The translations under genes were made by a program, and so were the position numbers. The notes under the pieces were generated by a model that searched no databases, was not told the DNA's origin, and saw only the letters and a list, made by a program, of their open reading frames with translations. Positions 1 through 9,758 of a stretch of DNA of 47,265 nt are shown piece after piece. The DNA is from Bacteroidales bacterium. Lineage in GTDB: Bacteria; Bacteroidota; Bacteroidia; Bacteroidales; WCHB1-69. The DNA is taken from NCBI GenBank assembly GCA_017525505.1, contig JAFXSR010000066.1:1-47265 (forward strand), written 5' to 3'. Positions within the stretch are counted from its first letter, which is position 1. The number at the start of each line of letters is the position of its first letter.

Positions 1-1197
1 GGCGCCGAGGTGAGATGGTGCAGCTGCAATATCTTCTCCACCCAAGACCACGCTGCCGCCGCCATCGCCGCCGCCGGCGTGTCCGTTTTCGCATGGAAAG
101 GCGAATCGCTGGAAGACTACTGGTGGTGCACCAACCAGGCCCTCTCTTTCCCCGGAGGCAAAGGCCCGAACCTCATCGTGGATGACGGCGGTGACGCTAC
201 CCTGCTGATTCACACGGGTTTCAAGGCCGAAGAAGACGCTTCTATCCTAGACAAAACTCCCGAATCTCACGAACAAGCAGTGGTTTTCAATACCTTGAAA
301 GAACTGCTTAAGGAAGACCCGCAACGTTGGCACAAAATGATCAAGGACATCAAAGGTGTATCGGAAGAAACCACCACTGGTGTACACCGTCTCTATCAGA
401 TGATGGAGCAGGGCGAACTGCTCTTCCCGGCCATCAACGTCAACGATTCGGTGACCAAATCGAAATTCGACAACAAATACGGCTGCCGCGAATCCTTGGC
501 CGACGGTATCAAGCGCGCCACCGACATCATGCTGGCTGGCAAGGTAGTAGTAGTATGCGGCTACGGCGATGTGGGTAAAGGCTGCGCCCAGTCCATGAAG
601 TCCTACGGTGCCCGCGTCATCGTGACCGAAGTTGACCCCATCTGCGCTTTGCAGGCTGCCATGGAAGGCTACGAAGTGAAGACCGTGGAAGATGCCCTCG
701 ACGAAGGCAATGTGTTTGTCACCTGCACCGGCAACTGCGATGTGATTACCATTGACCACCTCAACAAGATGAGAGACCAGGCCATCGTGTGCAACATTGG
801 CCATTTCGACAACGAAATTCAAGTGAGCGCTTTCGAGAGCCAGAAGAACATCACCAAACGCACCATTAAACCGCAGGTTGATGAGTACATCTTCCCCGAT
901 GGACATTCTATTTTCATCCTGGCCGAAGGCCGTTTGGTGAACCTGGGTTGCGCCACCGGCCACCCCTCATTTGTGATGAGCAATTCCTTCACCAACCAAG
1001 TGATGGCCCAGTTGGATTTGTGGCAACACGACTACAAGATAGGCGTTTACAACCTGCCCAAAGAACTTGATGAGGAAGTGGCCCGCCTCCACCTGTCCAA
1101 AATCGGTGTCAAGCTGACCAAACTCACCCAAAAGCAAGCCGACTACATCGGTGTTCCTGTCAATGGCCCTTTCAAGAGTGACTTGTATCGGTACTAA
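1..1197 (+). CDS. ahcY: Adenosylhomocysteinase, 5'-truncated by the window edge
   Basis: This cytosolic enzyme hydrolyses S-adenosylhomocysteine to adenosine and homocysteine and keeps the methylation cycle running. The frame is open from base 1 and already reads [20 protein letters not shown], which is internal in this family, so the true start lies upstream and the GTG at 10 is not a start. The 398 codons present cover most of the protein. Visible features are the NAD-binding loop [10 protein letters not shown] (about residues 182-191), the [10 protein letters not shown] segment, and the C-terminal tail ending SDLYRY, which matches the usual K/S-D-x-YRY end that completes the NAD site. A strong terminator follows, so the gene ends its transcription unit. 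The identification is secure. Confidence 0.97.
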   Translation, partial: GAEVRWCSCNIFSTQDHAAAAIAAAGVSVFAWKGESLEDYWWCTNQALSFPGGKGPNLIVDDGGDATLLIHTGFKAEEDASILDKTPESHEQAVVFNTLKELLKEDPQRWHKMIKDIKGVSEETTTGVHRLYQMMEQGELLFPAINVNDSVTKSKFDNKYGCRESLADGIKRATDIMLAGKVVVVCGYGDVGKGCAQSMKSYGARVIVTEVDPICALQAAMEGYEVKTVEDALDEGNVFVTCTGNCDVITIDHLNKMRDQAIVCNIGHFDNEIQVSAFESQKNITKRTIKPQVDEYIFPDGHSIFILAEGRLVNLGCATGHPSFVMSNSFTNQVMAQLDLWQHDYKIGVYNLPKELDEEVARLHLSKIGVKLTKLTQKQADYIGVPVNGPFKSDLYRY

Positions 1198-1224
1198 AAT
1201 CTTCAAAAATACCAAAAAAGTATA

Positions 1225-1253
1225 GGGGGCGGATTTTTTTTCGCCCCTTTTTG
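1225..1253 (+). terminator. Rho-independent terminator of ahcY
   Basis: GGGGGCG (1225-1231) pairs with CGCCCC (1242-1247), with a T-rich loop and a following T run. It lies 28 bases after the ahcY stop codon. Confidence 0.85.
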
Positions 1254-1284
1254 TTTAATTATCAAAAAAAATACTTTAACTTTG
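1250..1284 (+). promoter_or_regulatory. Bacteroidetes-type promoter of hppA
   Basis: The -7 element TAACTTTG (1277-1284) fits TAnnTTTG. A TTTG at 1250-1253, 23 bp upstream, could serve as the -33 element, although it overlaps the ahcY terminator tail. The start codon is 84 bp downstream, which leaves a leader of about 75 nt that includes GACTTCCCCGAGAAGTC, a small inverted repeat. Confidence 0.6.
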
Positions 1285-1367
1285 CAAATTCATTTGAGAC
1301 TTCCCCGAGAAGTCCCTGTGAATTTGTTTTTTGAAAGTAAGTTAATATTAATCAAAACAATAAACTT

Positions 1368-3761
1368 ATGAAAAAACTCTTAGCATCCTTATCACTGCTG
1401 TTGCTTCCTGCTTTTATGTTTGCAAGCGAAGCAGATTTGACCTTGCCGAATTTCGGTGATGTCACCTTCTTCAATGGCGCATTGACCGCCAAAGCCTTGC
1501 TGCTGTGGGGCTCCATCATCGTGATTCTGGGTCTCCTCTTCGGTCTCTTCCAAGCCATGAGAATCCAGAAATTCCCCGTGCACAAGTCCATGGCCAACGT
1601 TGCTAACACCATCTACACCACCTGCAAGACCTACCTGCTGCAACAGGGCAAGTTCCTGCTCATCCTCTTCGCCATCATCGGCGCCATCATCATTTTCTAT
1701 TTTGGCGTGCTGAGCGGCAAGAGTTTCCCGCAGGTATTGCTGATTTTGTTGTGGACCGTTCTGGGTATCCTGGGCTCCTATGCTGTGGCTTGGTTCGGAA
1801 TCCGCATCAACACCTACGCCAACTGCCGTACTTCTTTCGCTTCTTTGAGAGGCAAACCTTGGGATGTGGTTTCCATTCCTCTGCAGTCTGGTATGAGTGT
1901 CGGTTTGTTGCTGATTACCATTGAGTTGGTGATGATGCTCATCATCCTGCTCTTCGTGCCCGCAGAAAGTGCCGGTGCTTGCTTGATCGGTTTCGCCATT
2001 GGTGAGTCTTTGGGTGCCAGTGCCTTGCGTATCGCTGGTGGTATCTTCACCAAAATCGCCGACATCGGTTCCGACCTGATGAAGGTGATTTTCAAAATCG
2101 GTGAGGACGACCCACGTAACCCTGGTGTGATTGCCGACTGTACCGGTGACAATGCCGGCGACAGCGTAGGTCCCACCGCCGACGGTTTCGAAACTTACGG
2201 TGTGACTGGTGTTGCTCTGATTTCTTTCATCATTTTGGTTTTAGGCGAAAATGTTGACACTCAGGCTCTCTTGATCGCCTGGATTTTCGCCATGCGTATC
2301 CTCATGGTGTTCACCTCTGTTTTGTCCTACGGTATCAATCACGCTGTTTCAGCTGCCAAATTTAAAGACTCCAAGAATTTCAACTTTGAGACTCCGTTGA
2401 CTTCTTTAGTATGGATTACTTCCATCATTTCTATCATCGTAACCTTCTGCATCAGCTATCTGTTACTGAATGGCAATTCTGTTTCCGACACCTACGGTCC
2501 AGATTTGTGGTGGCGTCTGGCTGCTATCATCAGTTTCGGCACCTTGGCTGCCGCCATCATTCCCGAATTCACCAAGGCTTTCACCAGCTCCAACAGCCGT
2601 CACGTGCAGGAAGTGGTGACCGCTTCCCGCGAAGGTGGTGCCTCCCTCACCATCCTATCAGGTATGGTGGCCGGTAACTTCAGCGCCTTCTGGAAAGGTT
2701 TGGTAATGGTGGGTCTGATGTTCGGTGGCGTTATGGTCGCTTCCAACGGCTTGGACATCTTCGGCGAATACTCCTCAATTTTCGCCTTCGGCTTGGTGGC
2801 CTTCGGTTTCTTGGGTATGGGTCCCGTGACCATCGCTGTAGATAGCTATGGACCGGTAACCGACAACGCCCAGTCTGTATTCGAACTGTCACAGATCGAG
2901 CAAATTCCGAATATCTCTTCAGAAATTGAAAAAGACTACGGTTTCACCCCCGACTTTGAAATGGGCAAATACTATCTGGAGGCTAACGATGGTGCTGGTA
3001 ACACCTTCAAAGCCACTGCTAAACCCGTGCTCATCGGTACGGCTGTGGTAGGTGCCACCACCATGATTTTCGCTATCATCATGTTGCTGAAGAACAACGG
3101 CATGATGCAGCTGAACCTCACCGATCCCGCTGTGATCTTAGGTTTCATCACCGGTGGTGCTGTGATTTACTGGTTCAGCGGTGCTTCCATGCAGGCTGTT
3201 ACCACGGGTGCCTATCGTGCAGTTGAATTCATCAAGAAAAATATGAATCTTGATAAGAGTGAAGCGGATATTGAAGACTCCAAGACAGTGGTGAAGATTT
3301 GTACCAAATACGCTCAGCAGGGTATGTGGAACATCTTCGCCGTCATCTTCTGCCTCACCTTGGCTTTCGCCTTCTTCGATCCCAACTTCTTCGTGGCTTA
3401 CCTGATTTCCATCGCCGTATTCGGTCTGTTCCAGGCTATGTACATGGCCAATGCCGGCGGCGCTTGGGATAACGCCAAGAAGGTGGTTGAAGTTGACCTG
3501 AAAGAGAAGAACACCGACCTGCACGCCGCCACCGTTATCGGCGACACCGTGGGCGACCCATACAAAGACACCTCATCCGTGGCTTTGAACCCCATCATCA
3601 AGTTCTCCACACTGTTCGGTATGCTGGCAGTGGAAATCGCTATCGCCATGAAGCTGTCCGCCACTTCCACAGACTACTCACCGATTATCGGTCTGGTGTT
3701 CTTTGTGATTGGCTTGATTTTCGTTTACCGCTCCTTTTACGGTATGCGTATCAAAAAATAA
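1368..3761 (+). CDS. hppA: Membrane-bound ion-translocating pyrophosphatase
   Basis: This integral membrane enzyme hydrolyses pyrophosphate and exports H+ and/or Na+. The 797-residue product has about 16 hydrophobic helices and a signal-like N-terminus. Catalytic signatures are visible: EDDPRNPGVIAD followed by GDNAGDSVG (about residues 245-270), and GDTVGDPYKDTSS near residue 730. The motif that decides K+ dependence reads GNTFKA, with Lys where K+-dependent enzymes have Ala (GNTTAA). By the classical rule this predicts K+ independence, but the protein is divergent in this region, so the inference is weak. The start follows a -7 box and encodes MKKLLASLSLLLLP. The next gene starts 6 bp after the stop, so co-transcription is likely. 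The transported ion cannot be read from the sequence with confidence. Confidence 0.95.
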   Translation: MKKLLASLSLLLLPAFMFASEADLTLPNFGDVTFFNGALTAKALLLWGSIIVILGLLFGLFQAMRIQKFPVHKSMANVANTIYTTCKTYLLQQGKFLLILFAIIGAIIIFYFGVLSGKSFPQVLLILLWTVLGILGSYAVAWFGIRINTYANCRTSFASLRGKPWDVVSIPLQSGMSVGLLLITIELVMMLIILLFVPAESAGACLIGFAIGESLGASALRIAGGIFTKIADIGSDLMKVIFKIGEDDPRNPGVIADCTGDNAGDSVGPTADGFETYGVTGVALISFIILVLGENVDTQALLIAWIFAMRILMVFTSVLSYGINHAVSAAKFKDSKNFNFETPLTSLVWITSIISIIVTFCISYLLLNGNSVSDTYGPDLWWRLAAIISFGTLAAAIIPEFTKAFTSSNSRHVQEVVTASREGGASLTILSGMVAGNFSAFWKGLVMVGLMFGGVMVASNGLDIFGEYSSIFAFGLVAFGFLGMGPVTIAVDSYGPVTDNAQSVFELSQIEQIPNISSEIEKDYGFTPDFEMGKYYLEANDGAGNTFKATAKPVLIGTAVVGATTMIFAIIMLLKNNGMMQLNLTDPAVILGFITGGAVIYWFSGASMQAVTTGAYRAVEFIKKNMNLDKSEADIEDSKTVVKICTKYAQQGMWNIFAVIFCLTLAFAFFDPNFFVAYLISIAVFGLFQAMYMANAGGAWDNAKKVVEVDLKEKNTDLHAATVIGDTVGDPYKDTSSVALNPIIKFSTLFGMLAVEIAIAMKLSATSTDYSPIIGLVFFVIGLIFVYRSFYGMRIKK

Positions 3762-3767
3762 TTCCTC

Positions 3768-4562
3768 ATGCAAATGCGAAAACTAAAAGTCCTCATACTG
3801 ATCCTGTCGTTGATGCCGTTTGGGCTTGTTGGGCAAACTGTCAAACCCGATAAGAACTTTGTCGATTCGGCATCAACGATGGTGTGGACTGAGGTCAACA
3901 TGTCGTGGCAGTTTCCTGTCGGCGGCCTCCGCGAGCTGTTCAAGATGAACGGCAGCGTGGGTACCGGCATCACCGTCAAGACGTCCTCCAACTGGCTGTT
4001 TGGCATCAGCGGCAACTACTGTTTCGGTGCTGCCATGCGCGATAACACCGTGTTGGACAACTTGAAGGATCACAACGGCTACACCTACAACTCCGATGGC
4101 ACCTGCAACCAGGATTATCTGGACAAGGAATTGGAAGGCCGCTATTGGTACGTGGGAGCCGGCTTTGGTTATGTGATTTCCGTCAACCGATGGAAGAACT
4201 CCGGCATCCGCCTATACGCCGACTTCGGAGTCGCCCAACACAAGATACACATGGGAAGCCAGGCGGCCGACTATGTGCCCATGCTGCGCGGCGAATACAA
4301 AAAGGCATACGACCGCCGCTCCACGGGTTTCCACATGTCGCAGTCGGTGGGCTACCTGTTCATCCAGCGAATACGTGTGGCCAGCTTCTATGTCGGCCTC
4401 GAGTTCCACGAAATGTGGACCAAACCCGACCGCAATTACATCCTCGGTGTTGGTCCCACCGATGAAATCAAGACCAAATTCAGCGGCCTGATCGGCATCA
4501 AAGCGGCCTGGATTATCCCGCTGTATGAAAAGAAAAAGGTTTCCACTTTCTATACTTTCTAA
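3768..4562 (+). CDS. Predicted outer-membrane beta-barrel protein, unknown function
   Basis: The 264-residue protein begins with a signal peptide (MQMRKLKVLILILSLMPFGLVGQ, apparent cleavage after the Gly-Gln region). The rest alternates amphipathic strands rich in Tyr, Trp and Phe (WLFGISGNYCFG, YWYVGAGFGYVISV, IRLYADFGVA) and ends with a C-terminal Phe, as is common in outer-membrane barrels. ATG at 3768 and ATG at 3774 are both possible starts. It sits 6 bp after hppA and 3 bp before waaA, so the three genes look like one operon, and an envelope role fits the waaA neighbour. I do not recognise a named family. Confidence 0.75.
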   Translation: MQMRKLKVLILILSLMPFGLVGQTVKPDKNFVDSASTMVWTEVNMSWQFPVGGLRELFKMNGSVGTGITVKTSSNWLFGISGNYCFGAAMRDNTVLDNLKDHNGYTYNSDGTCNQDYLDKELEGRYWYVGAGFGYVISVNRWKNSGIRLYADFGVAQHKIHMGSQAADYVPMLRGEYKKAYDRRSTGFHMSQSVGYLFIQRIRVASFYVGLEFHEMWTKPDRNYILGVGPTDEIKTKFSGLIGIKAAWIIPLYEKKKVSTFYTF

Positions 4563-4565
4563 TAC

Positions 4566-5801
4566 ATGAGACTTTTATATTCTATCGCAGTACATCTCTA
4601 TAATGCAGCAATACACCTTGCTGCATTATTTAATTTTAAGGCCCGCCAATGGGTACAAGGACGGCGTGGTGTGTTTGACTTTTTAGCCCGACAATGTGCT
4701 GGGAAAAAACATATTATCTGGTTTCATGCGGCCTCGTTGGGAGAATTTGAGCAGGGCAAGCCGCTGATGCAGCTGTATCGGCAGCAGCACCCTGAATGCA
4801 CCATTCTGGTCACCTTTTTCTCCCCTTCAGGTTATGAAGTGAAGAAAAACGACAAGGTGGCCGACATTATATGCTACCTACCGCTCGACACCCCCCGCAA
4901 TGCCCGACGGTTTTTGGACATTGTGCCCGTGGAGAAAGCCGTTTTCGTGAAATACGAATACTGGTACAACTACATGCACCAGCTAAACACACGCCATGTG
5001 CCTTTTTATTACATTTCAGCCATTTTCCGCCCTTCGCAGTACTTCTTCAAGCCCTACGGCAAATGGTTCGCCCAGCAGTTTAAAAATTGCACTTATTTCT
5101 TCGTGCAAAACGAGGCCTCCAGAGACCTGCTCCACTCCATCGGTATCGACCAGGTGGAAATCACCGGCGACACCCGCTTCGACCGGGTTTATGACATCTC
5201 GCGACAGCAGTACGAGCTGGACTTTGTGCAGGATTTCCGCCAAGAAGACACCCGACTGATTGTGGCAGGCAGCACCTGGGGTCCGGACGAACAGCTACTG
5301 AAACAGCTATTAGAAAAACTGCCAGCCAATTACAAGTTGGTGCTGGCTCCACACGTCACCGATGCCAAGCACATCGGACAGATCAAAGAACTGTTCCAAG
5401 AATTCTCCACGGTTTGCTATACCGAAAAAGACGGCAAAGATTTATCGTCCTATCGGGTATTAGTCATTGACACCATTGGCATATTGAGCAAGATATACAA
5501 ATACAGTTACATTTCATACATTGGCGGTGCTTTCGAGACAGGCCTGCACAACATCCTGGAAGCCGCCGTTTTTGGAGTTCCCCTCTTCTTCGGCCCCAAA
5601 TACCAGAAGTTCAACGAAGCGGTGCAGCTGGTAGCTTTGCAGGGAGCCTTCTCCATCACCAGCCACGAAGAGATGCTGCAAAAGTGCCAGCTCTACGCCT
5701 CCTCCCCCGAAGCATACACCAAGGTCTGTCAAATCTGCAAAGAGTTTGTACAAAGCAATTTGGGAAGTTGTAAAAAGATAATTAGCCAATTAGCCAATTA
5801 A
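4566..5801 (+). CDS. waaA: 3-deoxy-D-manno-octulosonic acid (Kdo) transferase
   Basis: This inner-membrane glycosyltransferase (GT30) adds Kdo to lipid A precursor in LPS synthesis. The N-terminus has a hydrophobic anchor followed by the conserved segment FHAASLGEFEQGKPL (about residues 54-69), with the catalytic Glu in GEFEQ. VTFFSPSGYE, the segment PFYYISAIFRPSQ and the C-terminal GGAFETGLHNILEAAVFGVP with FGPKY (donor-binding region) are all typical. The length of 411 residues is normal. ATG 4566 lies 3 bp after the previous stop. The gene ends inside a palindrome shared with the convergent pseudogene. Confidence 0.95.
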   Translation: MRLLYSIAVHLYNAAIHLAALFNFKARQWVQGRRGVFDFLARQCAGKKHIIWFHAASLGEFEQGKPLMQLYRQQHPECTILVTFFSPSGYEVKKNDKVADIICYLPLDTPRNARRFLDIVPVEKAVFVKYEYWYNYMHQLNTRHVPFYYISAIFRPSQYFFKPYGKWFAQQFKNCTYFFVQNEASRDLLHSIGIDQVEITGDTRFDRVYDISRQQYELDFVQDFRQEDTRLIVAGSTWGPDEQLLKQLLEKLPANYKLVLAPHVTDAKHIGQIKELFQEFSTVCYTEKDGKDLSSYRVLVIDTIGILSKIYKYSYISYIGGAFETGLHNILEAAVFGVPLFFGPKYQKFNEAVQLVALQGAFSITSHEEMLQKCQLYASSPEAYTKVCQICKEFVQSNLGSCKKIISQLAN

Positions 5802-5817
5802 TAAATTGGTTAATTGG
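5786..5817. terminator. Palindrome between convergent genes, likely bidirectional terminator
   Basis: CCAATTAGCCAATT (5786-5799) is complementary to AATTGGTTAATTGG (5804-5817) with a 4-nt loop. It overlaps the waaA stop codon and precedes the end of the leftward protease pseudogene. It is AT-rich and has no long T tract, so its strength is uncertain. It also belongs to the AATTAGCCAATT-like satellite words seen elsewhere in the window. Confidence 0.5.
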
Positions 5818-5836
5818 AATTGCGGGAAAGTGGGTC

Positions 5837-7188
5837 TTATTTCAAAAACTTAAAAGAAGCCGTCTGGTTTCCATCCATTATTGCAGTGCCAACATAAAAA
5901 CCTTTCGACAAGGATGTTACGTTGATTTCGATGAGCGGATTCCCGTTGACAGCTTGTTGCAGAACAAGTTGACCAGCAGCGTTGTAAATGTTAATCAAGC
6001 GAATGCTGCCGTCAAGATCGGTAAGATGGATTTTGTCGGTAGCGGGGTTCGGATAAACGCTGAGTCGCAGAGGATTATGATTGTTGATGCCAACTTGTGA
6101 GATGTAGGCATGGTAGAAGTCAGGAATGCCGTAACCTAAAGTAGAGTTGGGAAAATTGTAGCAGTGACTGTTCTCACGTATGATTTGCATGATTTCGGAA
6201 GCGGAATACTGAGGCAACGCCTGCCATAAACATGCGCTGAGACCGGCGATGATGGGGCTGGCAAAACTTGTACCCTCTTCAGGGAGAGTAAAATCTGCGT
6301 AATAGTACACTCTGGTTGATTCTCCCATACTTGTGACATCAGGTTTCACGCGTCCATCGTATGAAGGTCCGCGAGAGGAAAAATGGGAACCGACGCTGTC
6401 AATGTTACATGAACCTACAGTAAGAATGTTAAAAGCATCAGCAGGAATTGAAATATAGTACCATTCTCATCAGCTGCCATAACAGAAGCCACTCGCATAC
6501 CATGTCTTGATCCATTTATGTACGTTTCGTCCACAAAGTTAGGTCTGAGGGAATATTTCCCAACAAAGCGGCCCTGATTAACCATTTTGTTATAGAAAGA
6601 ATTCTGCTCAAGTTCCTTGAAACCCCCATCTATCACAGCAATGAGCATCCCTTCTCCATGGAACCCTTCCGCGTGAAGAAGATGTCCGTTATGTATCGCG
6701 ATTTGATTATAGCCATCCCCATAGTTTATATCATCTTTCGTAGATAACGGAATATTTTGCATCATGGGTGCAGGATTCTCGGGAACTGAAACGGCAGTAT
6801 TGTTTTTCAACTGGGTTGAACCAATCGCTTTGACGGAATCCACAAACGAAAGATCATTGATTTGCTGTACAATAGAGGCATCCGTGGAATAGATAGCAAT
6901 TGTGTTCATCCATTAGAAAACCGCCAGAACCTGCATTTGCATATCCAAAGCCATAATCTGTTGCTTGTATTGCGGATTTACCGGCAAATCCTGCTCCGTG
7001 ACCGGAATGTTGAAACGACTTCGCTTGTCAATGGCACGTTGCGTAAGAAATTCCGAAGGATTATTGATAGAATAAGGATTGTTGTTTTTGTCACTCAGAT
7101 AGATACGGTAACAATTCGGGGTCTGTGCATGAAGGGAAACAAACAAGCCCATAACAGTGCAAAAGAGGGATAAATGCTTCATATTCAA
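5837..7188 (-). pseudogene. Broken S8 (subtilisin-like) peptidase with T9SS C-terminal sorting domain
   Basis: Three collinear pieces on the minus strand make up one secreted subtilase. The first piece (7188-6916) has a signal peptide ending in LHAQ and a pro-region, and is stopped by an in-frame TAA at 6913-6915 directly before WMNTIAIYS. The second piece carries the catalytic Asp in AVIDGGF and the His in SRHGMRVASVMA. Near 6460 it jumps, with a frameshift, into WYYISIPADAFNILTVGS. The intervening part of the fold, including the oxyanion-hole Asn region (normally ..AAGNEGN..), is missing; by comparison with the family this is very roughly 80-110 residues. The last piece has the catalytic Ser in GTSFASP and a type A sorting domain (LSVYPNPATDKI ... 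GQLVLQ ... GFYVGTAI ... SFKFLK). The family exports such proteins through T9SS. A stop plus a frameshifted deletion makes function very unlikely. Confidence 0.9.
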
Positions 7189-7394
7189 TTAACAGTGGAC
7201 ATCTACTTCTAAACTTTATGCGCCAGACTCTCAAACCCTGTGAAGTCCGCTGAACAAGATTTGAAAAATTGGCACTGGAAATATACACACATTTTCCCAC
7301 AACTATATTATATCCTGAAATCAAAAAAAACTCTATTGCCGAAGGAGTATGCCGTGCCAAATAATGAGAGATGAAAAGTATTAAGAAAAAAGAG

Positions 7395-7402
7395 TATCTT
7401 TG
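7395..7402 (+). promoter_or_regulatory. -7 promoter element of the lipoprotein gene
   Basis: TATCTTTG fits TAnnTTTG and lies 88 bp before the chosen ATG. No convincing -33 TTG is present. The rest of the 301-bp gap 7189-7489 holds only the upstream region of the pseudogene; I see no further gene. Confidence 0.55.
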
Positions 7403-7489
7403 CAAAAAATATTGTCCCGAATAAATCTGCCATGCGATGGAAGAGTTAAAGAGAAAAATATAATATCAAACATCTCAATTATTATCAAT

Positions 7490-8425
7490 ATGAAAAAACT
7501 ATTATTTTCACTGGCAGCCGTGATGCTGATGACAGCATGCGGGAACAAGGAAAAACAACTGCAAGAACGTGCGGCGGAACTGTGCAAATACATCCCCGAC
7601 CATGAACTGCTACAGCAGTCGAAGAATTACATGACCGAGGATTTTTACAATATACTCGACACAATGTTCAACCATCTGCCCCAGCATGAGGCCATGGACC
7701 ACGAATGGCTTTATTATTTTGTGACTGGCAACGGTGGCACTATCGCCGACTACACAGTGGTCGGTGTGGAGCAAACTGACGACACCCACGCTGTCGCCAC
7801 CATCAGTGTGCGCCAAAAATGGGAAGACGGCTCATTTGACGAAACCACCGATGTTGAGGAACACAAGCTCTATATGGAGAAAGTGGGCGACGTGTGGCTC
7901 ATGTGCGACTTCGACGGACACAAGTCCGACTGCATCAATTATATCGCCATTAACCGCGGGGAACAAGCCGTAAGACAAGCCATCAGCGACTATCTGGTGA
8001 AGGAAATTGGCTCACAATATGCGCAAGGCGAACTCTGCATCCCCACGTTGATGATAGTGGCAGAAGAAGATTGTGAAACAGAGATTGCATTCGTTTGGGG
8101 TGATTTCTGGATATTCTGGTACAACGTTTCAGGAGACACGCTAAAGTGCGTCTCGGGCGGCAACCACTCGGGACGTATGACAATCAGTGAACTTGCGTAT
8201 CCACAATATTACGTTAGTGCTTTTTGGCAGACTGAAGACGGTGCCGGCAATGATAAAAGTGCACATGAAATCTTTGGCAAACACTATGATGTTTACCAGA
8301 ACATGCATTCCAATGAGGAGGTGCGAGAAGCCGTCCGCAAGGAGCAACTGCAAGAGTACGTCAAAAGCCATAACCTTGCTGTCCGCTATTACCAAGACTT
8401 CGGCTGGCCCGCTGTCGAATTATAA
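7490..8425 (+). CDS. Predicted lipoprotein, unknown function
   Basis: The start chosen is the ATG at 7490, because it gives a perfect lipoprotein signal: MKKLLFSLAAVMLMTACGNK, with the lipobox Cys at residue 17. The frame is open 30 codons further upstream, but that extension would bury the signal and runs back over the promoter. The 311-residue mature protein is acidic. A region around residues 85-140 (VVGVEQTDDTHAVATISVRQKWEDG ..., GDVWLMCDFDGHKSDCINYI, shown here in parts) resembles NTF2-like or DUF3828-like folds, but the match is weak. Asp and Lys after the lipid Cys give no clear sorting rule. It converges on the MATE gene with no gap between the stop codons. Confidence 0.8.
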   Translation: MKKLLFSLAAVMLMTACGNKEKQLQERAAELCKYIPDHELLQQSKNYMTEDFYNILDTMFNHLPQHEAMDHEWLYYFVTGNGGTIADYTVVGVEQTDDTHAVATISVRQKWEDGSFDETTDVEEHKLYMEKVGDVWLMCDFDGHKSDCINYIAINRGEQAVRQAISDYLVKEIGSQYAQGELCIPTLMIVAEEDCETEIAFVWGDFWIFWYNVSGDTLKCVSGGNHSGRMTISELAYPQYYVSAFWQTEDGAGNDKSAHEIFGKHYDVYQNMHSNEEVREAVRKEQLQEYVKSHNLAVRYYQDFGWPAVEL

Positions 8426-9754
8426 TTATATCGTTTTTTTCCGCCAGTCAGCCTTCCAGATATAGAAGAAGGAAATAAGGCCGATGACGATATTGTAGAA
8501 CCACTCGGCGGTCCAAACGACGGCAATAGTGGAAACCCTGGTTGTCAAGTAGATATAAAACAAATAGGCAATAAGTACTCCAAATTCCAAAGCCATGGCG
8601 GCCGAAGTGTTGCCAGTGCCCGAGATTGCCTCGAAATAAATCACCCCGACGGAACCCAAAACCGTGGCTACACATATAACATAAATCGAAGGAATGGCAG
8701 CAGCCACCAAGTTGAGGTCATCAGTATAAATCCGCAAGACAAGATCGGGGAAAATGGCTGTGAAAATAGCCAAAACCAAAGAGCAAAGCACAGCATTTTT
8801 CACCACCTTCCCAAGCATTGCCATCACCTCATCGCTCTTGCCCTCGCCGATGATACGGCTGGTGAGTGTGTTGGCCGTGGCCGCAAAGGCAAAAAACGGA
8901 ATGATGAGCATCATATAGGTACTGCGAACCACCGATGATACCCCGAGAGCCGTTTCGCCCATCTTTTCAATCAGGATAAAGAAAGCAAACCAGGCCCCGA
9001 AGGAGAACAGTCGCTGGATCATGCAGGGAAATGCCACCTTCAGAATATTGCCCATCAGCGCAGGCTGCAGCTTGTGCCAACGGAACATGCCGTATTCCTC
9101 ATGGGGAATGGTGCAGAAAGTGTATATCCAGAAGAAACAGAAAGCAGTCAACTCAGCCAGGAACGAAGCCAAGGCCGCACCACCTATGCCCATTTCGGGC
9201 AATCCGCAATTTCCGAATATCAGGCCCCAATCAAAGAAAATATTGACCACCGCCATGAGCAAAGTTGAATACGTGATGACCTTGGTATTGCTGATGCCCA
9301 CATAGAACGAGCGGAAAAGGAAGTTGAACACCACAAAGACTATACCGAAACGTCTGATTTCCAAATATTTCATAGAAGCCGCATAAATATTCTCCGACTC
9401 AATGATAATATTCATCAGCCCATTGCTGAGGAAGAACAGGAGACTAAGCAGCAAGATGCCGAGGAGCAAGACAAAAAAGACCCCATGCTGGAAAACCACA
9501 CCTATCTGTTTCAGATTACCTTCACCGAAGCGTCGGGCGATGAAGATTTGGATGCCCACTGCAAAACCCATTGCCAGCGTAGTGAATACGTAATAGAACA
9601 AGCCTGCCATCATCGACGCACTCAGTTCTATAGTGCCCAAATGCCCCAAGAAAGCAGTGTCGGTAAAAGTGATGACAGTTTGCGCCAGATTGCCCAGCAT
9701 AATGGGATAGGCGATGCGCCATATTTCGCGATTGGTGACAGAGGTTTTAAACAT
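8426..9754 (-). CDS. MATE-family multidrug/Na+ efflux transporter
   Basis: The 442-residue inner-membrane protein has twelve predicted helices arranged as two repeats. It begins MFKTSVTNREIWRIAYPIML, the typical MATE start, followed by the GTIELSASMMAGLFYYVFTTLAMGFAVG region. The frame extends nine codons upstream, but the start at 9754 matches the family and avoids running through the promoter box. MATE proteins export drugs or metabolites using Na+ or H+ gradients; the substrate cannot be told here. It lies 32 bp after the bifunctional-nuclease gene on the same strand. A TATTTTTG box ends only 4 bp before the ATG, so transcripts from it would be nearly leaderless. Confidence 0.92.
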   Translation of the reverse strand: MFKTSVTNREIWRIAYPIMLGNLAQTVITFTDTAFLGHLGTIELSASMMAGLFYYVFTTLAMGFAVGIQIFIARRFGEGNLKQIGVVFQHGVFFVLLLGILLLSLLFFLSNGLMNIIIESENIYAASMKYLEIRRFGIVFVVFNFLFRSFYVGISNTKVITYSTLLMAVVNIFFDWGLIFGNCGLPEMGIGGAALASFLAELTAFCFFWIYTFCTIPHEEYGMFRWHKLQPALMGNILKVAFPCMIQRLFSFGAWFAFFILIEKMGETALGVSSVVRSTYMMLIIPFFAFAATANTLTSRIIGEGKSDEVMAMLGKVVKNAVLCSLVLAIFTAIFPDLVLRIYTDDLNLVAAAIPSIYVICVATVLGSVGVIYFEAISGTGNTSAAMALEFGVLIAYLFYIYLTTRVSTIAVVWTAEWFYNIVIGLISFFYIWKADWRKKTI

Positions 9755-9758
9755 GGTG

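Noticed and set aside
247..963. Long minus-strand open frame inside ahcY (238 codons)
   Set aside because: It is antisense to a clearly identified enzyme, has no recognisable family and reflects codon bias of the sense gene.
6913..6915. Stop-codon recoding instead of a pseudogene
   Set aside because: The same gene also carries a frameshifting internal deletion, and TAA ends many intact genes in the window.
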